A stretch of DNA of 26,396 bases, from positions 1-26,396 of IMG/VR virus record IMGVR_UViG_3300017782_000182; one strand, given 5' to 3'. The DNA is from a virus. Below the pieces are notes generated by a model that was given only the letters and a program-made list of their open reading frames with translations, ran no database searches and was not told where the DNA came from. The position numbers and the translations under genes are program-made. Below, in pieces: positions 15,126 through 23,400 of the stretch (its first letter is position 1; each line of letters starts with the position of its first letter).

Positions 15126-15570
15126 CTAATGCACTCCTTTCATTCATTGCACTTCCAAGACCACCGGAAAGTACATCTGATCTTCTTTGTTCTGATCTTA
15201 TTCTAGCAAAATTTCTAGCTGCAACTAAAGCTGAAGTTTCTGATCTTCTAAAATCGTTACCTGATTCTGGTCTTAATGCTAATCCAAAACCAGACATTCT
15301 TCTGCCTTCTTGTCCTCTAACATTTGAGTATTGTCTAGCTACTGCTCTTTGAGCTCTACCTATTTCTTCTTGTTGCAATTCTCCAAAACCTGTGGTCATT
15401 TGCTCTATTAAGTCTTGTTCTACTGGAAAGAATCTATTTAAATAGTCCTGAAACTCAGCTTCGTAAAGATCAGCTAAAGTATCTTGAGCAGATTGATCAC
15501 CTTGTCTATATGGGTTGACATAAGTATTTTGACCTTGGAACAAACCTCCGCCTTGTGTGTAGAATGCCAT
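15118..15570 (-). CDS. Small internal virion-type protein
   Basis: A 150-residue, helix-rich protein with a short N-terminal arm ('MAFYTQGGGLFQGQNTYVN') and many Arg, Gln and Ser residues. Its middle reads 'FFPVEQDLIEQMT' and 'IGRAQRAVARQYSNVRGQ', and the C-terminus is also Arg/Ser-rich. This style is shared by the 190-residue product before it, and both resemble the short gp14-like proteins found next to ejection genes in marine podoviruses. Start and previous stop overlap as TAATG, so translation is probably coupled. No membrane segment is evident, unlike the next product. The assignment rests on style and position. Together the three small proteins may correspond to one gp14-like function divided among genes. 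Confidence 0.55.
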   Translation of the reverse strand: MAFYTQGGGLFQGQNTYVNPYRQGDQSAQDTLADLYEAEFQDYLNRFFPVEQDLIEQMTTGFGELQQEEIGRAQRAVARQYSNVRGQEGRRMSGFGLALRPESGNDFRRSETSALVAARNFARIRSEQRRSDVLSGGLGSAMNERSALGG

Positions 15571-16142
15571 TAATTATCTCCCATACTAGACAAACCTATG
15601 CCTGTGCCAATTGCTGTTCCTATAGTTTGGCTTCTAGAAAGGTCTCCAGCTAAGGCTGATCTTGCTCTTGCCGCAGCTATTCCTTGTGCTTGCTTACCAA
15701 TATCTCCTAAGCCCTGTATAGCATCTCCTGCTTGACCTTGACCCATAGCAATAATATTTTGCATGCCTTGATAATATCTATCAACTTGTGATGATAAACC
15801 CTGAGCTAAAGCATCTGATTGACCTCTTGCCTGTGTTCTTGCCATTTCTTCTGACCTAGCCTGAAACTGACCGCTCATAGGGTCCATACCTCTTTGGAAT
15901 GCCATGCTCTGCATATTTTTTGCTGCTGCTTGAAATTGTGGTTGAGTTGCTGCATTGACGAAACCTGAGACAGTATCGAATGCAGATTGATCCATCATAC
16001 TATAAACATCACTTATATATTGATTTTCTAATGGGACATAGTACTGTTGATAAAGATTAAATCTTCGTGCAGCTATTGAGGCTAAAGCCTTTTGTGATGC
16101 TGTATCTTTTATTGTTGTTGATCCACTTCCACCGAATGACAT
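15570..16142 (-). CDS. Internal virion (gp14-like) protein candidate
   Basis: A 190-residue protein rich in Ala, Gln, Gly and Met with a long helical core. An N-terminal arm ('MSFGGSGSTTIKD') is followed by 'ALASIAARRFNLYQQYYVPLENQYI', a pattern common in gp14-like phage proteins. Next come Gln/Met-rich helices (about 70-150) and an Ala/Gly C-terminus with 'IGTAIGTGIGLSSMG', possibly a membrane-inserting segment. In T7 such proteins are stored in the head and ejected into the cell envelope during infection. The start overlaps the GNAT-like gene's stop as TAATG, and its own stop overlaps the following start the same way. Identity comes from composition and order; no catalytic motif is present. 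Confidence 0.6.
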   Translation of the reverse strand: MSFGGSGSTTIKDTASQKALASIAARRFNLYQQYYVPLENQYISDVYSMMDQSAFDTVSGFVNAATQPQFQAAAKNMQSMAFQRGMDPMSGQFQARSEEMARTQARGQSDALAQGLSSQVDRYYQGMQNIIAMGQGQAGDAIQGLGDIGKQAQGIAAARARSALAGDLSRSQTIGTAIGTGIGLSSMGDN

Positions 16143-16582
16143 TATATTTTTTTCTCCACTACATATAGTTTAGTTTCATAGTCTATTGATTCCAACGCTT
16201 TGGCTAGTTTTTTATGCGGTGTCCAGAACTCAATTTTATTACAACCTCGTTCTTTTGCCATTTGCTCTATATGAGACATATACTTACTAGCTGCTCCGCC
16301 TCTTTTATCATACGCAATCCAAATCAAAAATGATTTAGTTGGCATAAAAATATTAGGCTTTTCTTGTAAAATAATAAAACTTTCACAAGGTTCTTCGTCT
16401 ATATCAATATACAACTCTGCTACATTATTAAGTAGTGCTGCATAAATGTCTTCTGGTTTCCAGTCCGGGTTGGAAGTATTTTTTATTTCCCAAATACCCT
16501 GAGCTATTAAATCCCAGTAAACCCTTACATCTACTTTAGTTAGCATTGTTTGTAAGATACCATTTTTTGCATAATGTATCAA
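16142..16582 (-). CDS. GNAT-like protein in the gp13 position
   Basis: A protein of 133 residues if started at the ATG at 16546, or 146 from the TTG at 16582; neither has a clear ribosome site, so the start is uncertain. The C-terminal half reads like a GNAT acetyltransferase: a strand ('SFLIWIAYDK'), then 'RGGAASKYMSHIEQMAKERGCNKIEFWTP', then 'KALESIDYETK'. This is the strand, R/G-rich acyl-CoA loop, helix and 'Y/F-x-x-x-G'-like C-terminal order of that family. T7 gp13 (internal virion protein A) is classed with this fold in Pfam, as far as I recall. Its place just before the ejection-protein block fits that role. The usual Q/RxxGxG/A loop is reduced (RGGAAS), so enzymatic activity is doubtful. 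The next gene overlaps its stop. Confidence 0.65.
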   Translation of the reverse strand: MIHYAKNGILQTMLTKVDVRVYWDLIAQGIWEIKNTSNPDWKPEDIYAALLNNVAELYIDIDEEPCESFIILQEKPNIFMPTKSFLIWIAYDKRGGAASKYMSHIEQMAKERGCNKIEFWTPHKKLAKALESIDYETKLYVVEKKI

Positions 16583-16587
16583 AAAAT

Positions 16588-16875
16588 TTACTCTGGTTCA
16601 GGAGTAGGTGTTGGTATACTAATATCTGGCATCGGTTGATCACCAGCATAGCCGGGTGGGTTAGGAAAATTTATAACATCATCTTCTTCAGAATATGTCC
16701 CTACATTTTCTGGAAAATCTCTGAGAGCCTGTCTATATGTAGCCCATAAAGTTTTATCTTCATCTGAAAGTGGGCTATCAACAGCTTGGGTCCAATCACA
16801 TCTAGCCAGAGCTAAGTCTCTTTGTTTTCTTAAATCCTGCATAAATGTGCCGGTTCTTAATCTAAACTTTCTCAT
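16588..16875 (-). CDS. Phage tail assembly chaperone-like protein
   Basis: A 95-residue protein. The core (about 12-55) reads R..R...L...DWTQ, then D-x-x-L-S-D-E-D, then W-x-x-YRQALRD. This pattern belongs to the phage tail (fibre) assembly chaperone family (PF16778, XkdW-like): 'RN..L..TDW', and 'W..YRQ.LRD.P'. The tail from about 60 is acidic and proline-rich ('PNPPGYAGDQPMPD', 'IPTPTPEPE'), probably disordered. Family members help fold or trimerise fibre proteins. It sits directly after a receptor-tip-like gene, which may be its client, and its start overlaps that gene's stop (TAATG). This is a fairly recognisable match, although the exact client is inferred. Confidence 0.75.
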   Translation of the reverse strand: MRKFRLRTGTFMQDLRKQRDLALARCDWTQAVDSPLSDEDKTLWATYRQALRDFPENVGTYSEEDDVINFPNPPGYAGDQPMPDISIPTPTPEPE

Positions 16876-18152
16876 TATTGTCCCTTAGTTATCCTCATAA
16901 CTTGTAAAAAATTATTATCAACAAAAGCATTGTTAGTTAAACCATTATTCTCTTTAACAAAAACTCTTACTTGAAATGATTCATCTTTTGCTGCTGTGAA
17001 AACAGTTGCAACCGTAAAACCCATACCTCTTTCTGCATAAAGTCTCATAGTCTTTGAAGTGTTCATGGTGCTATTAGTATTACTATAGACTTGCATTAAT
17101 ATGTCTGCTCCATCATCTCCTGCTATGTTTTCATCAGGATCAGCCAAGTTACCAGAATAAAATGCTGAATAAACTCCTGCCTCTCCTGCAACAAAAGAAG
17201 ACTGGTTTCCACCACCAGAAGTACCAAAGCTTATTACTTCTACATAAGAACCACCTTCTCCAGAAGCACCAATTGTTACTGATCCTCTGGCAAATGTTTT
17301 AAAAGCACCTGCAGCTTTAGTAGCAAGTTGACCTTGATTAACACCATTTGATTTTATTATTAGATTACCGCTGCCATCTGTGTCTATTGTGACATTGTCT
17401 ATTTTTATAGAATCTGCTGAAAGTTCTCCTGTAACTACATTTTCTAGGTTGGCAAAAGTTCCAGTTAGATTAGTTACATCTAAGTTACCAGTGACAGTAG
17501 AAGCAAAAGTTGCAAAAGAGCCTGTCAGTTTATCAACAGCTAGGTCTTGTATCTTTGCACTTGTTACAGCTAAATTAGTTATGTCAGTTGTGCCAACAGT
17601 TACAGTAGAAGCAAAAACACCATTATCATCTTGAAATGATCCGGCTATTCCATTTTTATTAACATGCCTAACCCAATAATATTTAGTTACTCCATTTCCT
17701 GTTCTGTGATTAAAGATAGTAGAAGATGTTTGCCCTAAGAAAACTTTGGTAGCAAAGTTATCAGAGTTGTTTACCCAAACCTCTGTATGTGAATGACCTG
17801 CATAAAGAGGTCTATTAAAAGAAACTACAATGTTTTGAAAAGCACCTGAAGCAGTTACTCCTGTTGGAATGCTTGCAGAGTCAACTCCTTGATCTATGGT
17901 TCCCAAGAAACCAGCACCAGCTGATCCTGAGCTTACTGTTACAGTATTTTTTTTAGCTAGACCAGATGCAATTAAATCATTGAAGGTTACTGCTTTGTCT
18001 AAAACATTTCCCTTTTCCCCGGTGAGCTGCTGTATGTTGTCTATTATATGTTGAGCAAATCTTTTACCTTCTGGGCTAAAATCTTTAGGTACAGGGAATG
18101 TTCCTTTAGCTCCTTGTCTTTTTCTTTTTTTGTTAAGTAACTGATTTGCCAC
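16875..18152 (-). CDS. gpJ-like tail tip / receptor-binding protein
   Basis: A 425-residue protein. The N-terminal 60 residues begin with a basic stretch and 'FPVPKDFSPEGKRFAQHIIDNIQQL'. A fibronectin III-like domain follows (about 90-180), ending with 'YYWVRHVNKNGIAGSF', the hallmark of the gpJ C-terminal region in siphoviruses. Residues about 190-260 are short repeats ('LTGSFATFASTVTGNL', 'LTGTFANLENVVTGEL'), and the end (about 285-425) is a beta-rich, jelly-roll-like part. This suggests a receptor-contacting tip built from lambda-like modules, but carried among podovirus-type genes. The start is a GTG overlapping the previous stop (TAGTG), with GGGAG upstream. The chaperone-like gene follows. 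Host recognition is inferred from architecture. Confidence 0.65.
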   Translation of the reverse strand: MANQLLNKKRKRQGAKGTFPVPKDFSPEGKRFAQHIIDNIQQLTGEKGNVLDKAVTFNDLIASGLAKKNTVTVSSGSAGAGFLGTIDQGVDSASIPTGVTASGAFQNIVVSFNRPLYAGHSHTEVWVNNSDNFATKVFLGQTSSTIFNHRTGNGVTKYYWVRHVNKNGIAGSFQDDNGVFASTVTVGTTDITNLAVTSAKIQDLAVDKLTGSFATFASTVTGNLDVTNLTGTFANLENVVTGELSADSIKIDNVTIDTDGSGNLIIKSNGVNQGQLATKAAGAFKTFARGSVTIGASGEGGSYVEVISFGTSGGGNQSSFVAGEAGVYSAFYSGNLADPDENIAGDDGADILMQVYSNTNSTMNTSKTMRLYAERGMGFTVATVFTAAKDESFQVRVFVKENNGLTNNAFVDNNFLQVMRITKGQ

Positions 18153-19822
18153 TAGGTAATCTCCCGTGCACTTTCATAAACACAAACTTCGTTTATGGTA
18201 TCTGTACCCTCCAACTGGACCTCAAACTCTTTTGCTCTATAGCCACCCGGTAATCTAAATACATCACCATTGGCAACTGTTTGTGTATGTTTAAGAGTTC
18301 CATCTGCAAAAAGTTTAAAGGTTAAGCTGTTATAAGAATCTGCATCTACTTTTGCTACACCGGGAGATAGAGGTCTGTTTGAAAAAAATTGTTTTGACTT
18401 CCAAGTGTATGCTCTTCGTGTTGCATTGTTAGAGAATGTTTTTAGAACTCCATCTATAACTAAATATAAAATATCATTTTCTCTATCGTTGTAACCTGCA
18501 TGTGCATAAAAATCTAGATTAACAAAGGCATTAGCCCCGCCTCTTGGATCAAAAATAAATCCCTTCTTGGTATTATTGTTAGAACCATCATAAGTAAATC
18601 CTATGTATTTGCCTTCGTACTCATAACCTTCAATATTCTCTGGATAATATTCTTGCCACTGATCTCTGGTAAATATCTGTTGTGTAATTAGTTGGATTCC
18701 TGATGCAGATGCTAAAACCAAACCATCTGGAGAGGAATAGATAGCATATTCACCCATATCAACTAATGATTTTTTATTGGCATTTGGCAAGTTAGCATCA
18801 ATCTCCACTATAGCAATAGCACTTGGATCAGTGCCTGATGCCATAAGAGGTTTTCCTTTGGTTGTTACTAGTAAACCAGAAGCTATTGAAGCTATAGCAA
18901 CTATGTCATCTTTGGTTGTTAGTTGGTTAGCAAGTGGATATGAGTGCGGTAGGTAAGCCTCACTAAATAGCAAAGTATTGCCTGAGAAGCCTGCTGTAAT
19001 ACCATTTGGCAGAGAAGTTATGCCAATCATAGGTCCATCAGGATGATCTGATGAAGTTGTGTCTGGTGGTGCTAGGTTGTCTGCGGACTCTATTTCTTCT
19101 CCGAGCAAATCGTCTAGGACATCTTCTGTTATGTTTCCTGCTGATGTCCCAGCCACATCTTTTACAAATCTAAAGACACCATTAACATCAGTTCTATATA
19201 TTCTTCTTTTCGCTATATTATAATTTCCACTACTCGCTGCTGGCAAAGCTAATGTAACTGTAGCTCCATTTGAGGCATCAACAATTTCATTAGATGTAAC
19301 TGCTGACGGTGGTCCTTCTTCCCCGAAGGCAGTGATCTCAGTATAAATATATGCCCTTGAAGATACTGCTGCACCTGCATCTGCTGTACCATTGTTGACA
19401 CTAGGTGCTGATGTAAATGCTGCTGGGGTTGGTAAACCCAATATAAATGAAGATGCTGGATAAGGACCTGAGCCATTGACTAGTGTGCTTCTTGGTCCAT
19501 ACTTAGGATCAACTCCGTTTTGTGTAAAATAAAATCTATTCTGTGGGTCTTCTTTTATCGGGCTTTTTATAATATCAACATCGCCTGTAAATGTTAACCA
19601 GTTAGAGCTAGTGATCTGAAATACTGTTCTGGTGTTTGCATCTATATGTGATGCCGGATGAGAGCTTGGTTCTGAAGAATGATTTGTATCGCTTTTTAAC
19701 CCTTCTAGTCTGCCAGAATCTAAGAATGAGTTTTGTGTATCTTGGGCAACAGTATCAGGCAGGAGTCTTGGAGACACCTTTTTGTTAAGACCACTAAATG
19801 TGTTAATTTTAAATCCAGCCAT
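18152..19822 (-). CDS. Beta-rich tail (nozzle or stabilisation) protein
   Basis: A 556-residue protein from the ATG at 19822, the start I prefer: it gives the familiar 'MAGFKINTFSGLNKKVSPRLLP' opening (22 residues, shortened here) and sits one base after the previous stop. An in-frame GTG at 19843 would add seven residues. The family opening is 'GLNKKVSPRLLPDTVAQD...DSGRLEG', seen in many marine-phage structural proteins. The body is beta-rich with repeated blades, includes an FnIII-like patch (about 155-235, 'AYIYTEITAFGEEGP'), and the C-terminus is also beta-rich. The pattern recalls propeller-type tail proteins such as P22 gp10 or T7 gp12, which close or stabilise the portal exit. I infer this from length, layout and place; no direct match can be shown here. 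Confidence 0.55.
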   Translation of the reverse strand: MAGFKINTFSGLNKKVSPRLLPDTVAQDTQNSFLDSGRLEGLKSDTNHSSEPSSHPASHIDANTRTVFQITSSNWLTFTGDVDIIKSPIKEDPQNRFYFTQNGVDPKYGPRSTLVNGSGPYPASSFILGLPTPAAFTSAPSVNNGTADAGAAVSSRAYIYTEITAFGEEGPPSAVTSNEIVDASNGATVTLALPAASSGNYNIAKRRIYRTDVNGVFRFVKDVAGTSAGNITEDVLDDLLGEEIESADNLAPPDTTSSDHPDGPMIGITSLPNGITAGFSGNTLLFSEAYLPHSYPLANQLTTKDDIVAIASIASGLLVTTKGKPLMASGTDPSAIAIVEIDANLPNANKKSLVDMGEYAIYSSPDGLVLASASGIQLITQQIFTRDQWQEYYPENIEGYEYEGKYIGFTYDGSNNNTKKGFIFDPRGGANAFVNLDFYAHAGYNDRENDILYLVIDGVLKTFSNNATRRAYTWKSKQFFSNRPLSPGVAKVDADSYNSLTFKLFADGTLKHTQTVANGDVFRLPGGYRAKEFEVQLEGTDTINEVCVYESAREIT

Positions 19823-19823
19823 T

Positions 19824-20210
19824 TCATTTTTCTCTTGATACACCTTTTGTCTTTTCCCAAGACCTTAAGCCGCCAAGACCTAGCATACCCATAAGTATAG
19901 TAGATAATTGGCTAAATTCGAACTCAGGAAGAGAAACTCCCGGTGCATAAATGTTTATAATTAGTCCTAATACAGGTGCAAGTATAAAGTGATAAGCTAG
20001 TGCTACTCCGCAGCACCAGCCTACAAAAGGTCTCCAGCCACTAACAAAAATTGACTGATGATTTGCCTCAATTTTATTAACTTCAAGTTGAGCCATGTTA
20101 GCTCTATGAAGTTCAGTTTTTAGTTCGTGAGCGAGTTTTTCTTTTAAATCTTTATCTTGGACAAACTTATCCAGTATACCGGAAACTGGTCCAATTAAAG
20201 ATTCTATCAT
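19824..20210 (-). CDS. Holin of the 3TM type
   Basis: A 128-residue protein with a charged, helical N-terminus (1-55, 'LKEKLAHELKTELHRA') and hydrophobic segments at about 60-90 ('FVGWCCGVALAYHFILAPVLG') and 105-118 ('LSTILMGMLGLGGLRSWEK'). The 'SGWRPFVGW' entry into the first membrane segment and the GG-x-R-S-x-EK end are typical of the holin family Holin_3TMs (PF11351), which oligomerises in the inner membrane and triggers release of lysis enzymes. The start overlaps the 88-residue gene's stop as TAATG. No endolysin gene is visible beside it in this window, so the partner may be encoded outside or be a domain of another protein. Assignment is good by pattern. Confidence 0.8.
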   Translation of the reverse strand: MIESLIGPVSGILDKFVQDKDLKEKLAHELKTELHRANMAQLEVNKIEANHQSIFVSGWRPFVGWCCGVALAYHFILAPVLGLIINIYAPGVSLPEFEFSQLSTILMGMLGLGGLRSWEKTKGVSREK

Positions 20211-20476
20211 TATGCCCAGATTGCATCGCAGACAGAAACCACAAGTGCATCTTCACCTGAGTAGTCTGTAGCATCTCCGCCATCTGATTCAAATTTTGAT
20301 AAATGTTTTACTCTTGTTGCAACCACTGGAAGATCATTGTCATTTGGATCATCTATGGTGTCCTCATAAACTACCATGACATTTTCATGGGCAGCATTAT
20401 GAGTATCTTCTGCTGATGAATCAGCTGGAGGATAAACCTCTAATCGTTGTACATTTGTGTTTTTAGTAATAGCCAT
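20210..20476 (-). CDS. Conserved marine-phage small protein, function unknown
   Basis: An 88-residue, acidic, probably beta-rich protein. The start 'MAITKNTNVQRLEVYPPAD' and the stretch 'VMVVYEDTIDDPNDNDLPV' (about 33-51) resemble small proteins often found beside tail-fibre genes in marine phages. I know no assigned function. The last 25 residues ('TDYSGEDALVVSVCDAIWA') end in a hydrophobic, Cys- and Trp-containing segment. It starts 12 nt after the fibre gene with no clear ribosome site. On the sense strand the leader holds the palindrome AGAATAATTCT. Its stop overlaps the holin start. It may be a small structural or fibre-associated protein. Confidence 0.6.
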   Translation of the reverse strand: MAITKNTNVQRLEVYPPADSSAEDTHNAAHENVMVVYEDTIDDPNDNDLPVVATRVKHLSKFESDGGDATDYSGEDALVVSVCDAIWA

Positions 20477-20488
20477 AATAGAATTATT

Positions 20489-23400
20489 CTAACCCACCTT
20501 TTCAGGTTCTACAATAATTTTTCCATGTTCATTTGTTAACACTGAATCATGTATTTCTTTATCTTGTCTTTCGCCTATAACTAACCAAGATACTTCAGCA
20601 TTTGAATCTGGGTTTTGACAGTCAATGATAAGTTGTGAACCCATAACTTTAGCTCTTACAGCATCCCATGTTTCTGAGTTGTTAACAAATGCTTGTATAT
20701 CTCTGTTAAGGGCTAAGAATGTGCCAGCTGTCATATTAAACCAATCATCTAGGTCAATTGTAGTTCTGCCATTTTCAAGTTTAACAACACCTCTATATAG
20801 GTTATCAGCTTGTGGTCCCTCTACAAATGAGTGAACTAAATGATGTGTGTCTGGTTTAAGTGGGTGATCTATCTTGAATGAACCTGATGATTTGGATAGT
20901 GAGCCATGAACTGTTACACCATCATCTGCAATAGTCATAACTTTATTGATTCCAAATGGGTCTGTTATTTCATCTGCTTCAGAAGTTACATAAAACTCCA
21001 TGAAGCCTGAATTGTTTTCTGACCCATTAGCTACTACCCTTATTGACCCACAAGCTTTATTGCCACTATCAAACCATTGAATACTACCCTTAGTTGCTGT
21101 TGTACTAGATGTTGTTTGGTTAAATTGTAATTTAGCACTATTAGGTTGTGTAATAATAACTGGTGTAGAGACAGCTGTAATGCCATCATTTTTTACTTGA
21201 AACCTATTTGAACCACCAGTATTAAATTGTATAGTGTCAGTAGAAAATTGAACACTCGTGTCAGTATCACCAGTATGATAAATGTAACCTGCAACAGATA
21301 ATGAATTTATATTGACTAGGTTTCTACTACTATCAACGATATATGTGCCATTTAGCTGATAACCTGAACTATTAACAAAACCTGATGCTGCATATATATT
21401 ACCTGCGACATGAAGCTTTTGGCTTGGTGAATTAGTTGATATGCCTACGTTACCTGAACTGTCTATTCTGGCTCTTTCTGCACCACCAGCTTGGAAGAAT
21501 AAATTATCTCCTACTGAACCTAAAGTAACCTTATAGTCTGCTGTTGTGCTAGGGTCTTGAAACTCCATAGCTGATTTTGTTGTACTAGCACCACCTATAA
21601 TCCTAACTGGTAAATTATCACCAGAACCCCCTTGTACTGTGAATCTTCGTGCAGGTGAAGCAGTATTAATACCAACGTTAGCACCACCAAGATTTAAGCC
21701 TGAAGAAGTTGTTTCAATAAACGAATGAACTGCACCATTTTTACCAAAGGTTATTTGTTTAGCACTAGATGTATCGTCTCTAGCAAGGTTTAAATAACCT
21801 CTAGATAATTCAAATGAGTTTGCATCTGCTGGTGTGCCACCTATTCCTACTTGTGCAGTTATGCCACCTAATAGTGAGCCTGAAGAATTAATACGAGCTT
21901 TTTCACCACTCATATCAAATCTAATATCTCCACCTACAGAAAATATATTGGTGTAATCATTAGTGCTATCCCATTGAATACCACCTCTTTTACTTGATGA
22001 TTCATAAACTTCAAAAGTTGGGTCAGTTGTTGCTCTAACACGACCAACTACTTCTAGCTTTTGGCTTGGTGACGAAGTTCCTATACCTACGTTGCCTGAA
22101 GCATCTATTCTGACTTTTTCAGTACCACCCATGTTGAAATGTACATCAAGGGCATCAATATCTAATGATTTATATCCTGTACCTGCTCTGTCAAAACTAA
22201 ACAAAATGTTCCTGTTATGTGCGTGTTGAGGGATAATTTCTACACCAGTATTACCACCATCAGAAACCGATAACAAACTAGCAGGCGAACTCGTTCCGAT
22301 GCCGACGTTGCCTGAGCTGTCTATAGTAAATGGTTGTCTAGAATCAGTTTGATCGTATATTTGTAGCTGACCACCATTAGTAATAAGTCGGTAATGTCCT
22401 TCGCTATTTTTTAAATCTAGACTGGCTTGGTTGCCATCAGTACATTCAACTAATGATGTTACAGTAGCACCAGAGCCCTGAACATGTAGTCTGGTTGTTG
22501 GGTGGTTTGTGCCTGTTAATCCAACACCAACATTACCACCATTAAAGGTCATGTGTGCATTAGAACCATTACCATCTGCGAACAATCTTGTTCTTGTACC
22601 ATCATCATGAAAAGCAGCCCTAAAGGTTGTGCCATTAGCTGCATATAAATATAGCCCTGTTGTGCCATTTATATTTATTTGACCTGTACTTGTAATATTA
22701 CCACTTGAGATAGTACCAATATTAGTTAGGTTTCTTGTATTACTGTCTATAAGTTTTGCAGAACTTCCACCATCATTCTGACTATAGAAACCATCAGTGC
22801 CTACATAAAACTTAGTAGCACCATCAACTTGGAAAGCTAGAACTGTATTAGCAACTTCGTTGTTATGATCTGCACCTATAAATAATGAACCATTACTAGA
22901 ACTTGCTGAAATACGACTATCAGCATTTGTGTCAGTATCTGTTAAGTTAATAAAAGGGTTAGTATTTGATAAATATATATTTTTAGAAAAAGTTACAATT
23001 TCATTTGAACCATCAATTCTTAGATAGTCTGCTAAACCACCACTCCCATCATCTGACTGTAAAACTATATCTGCATTATTTGCTTGGTTTCTTATTACTA
23101 AATGACCTGTTGCATTATCTAGGTATGAATCATACCCAGTATGATATATTGCAAAATCACTACTCGTACCTAATTTAATTCTTTTAGTATCAGGCATGAG
23201 GATAGATTCAAGGTTTATCAGGTTTCTTGAGCTGTCTATTACATCAGTTGAACTATGTTTTAAATTGCCACCAAAATTAATATCTCGCCATTTTCTGCTA
23301 GAAATACCAAGATCAACTATATTGTCTAAGCCAGCATTTGTGGTTGGTTGCCAAGGATATACTGCGTTTACACTTGCGTTGAACAGCACACCTGTATCGC

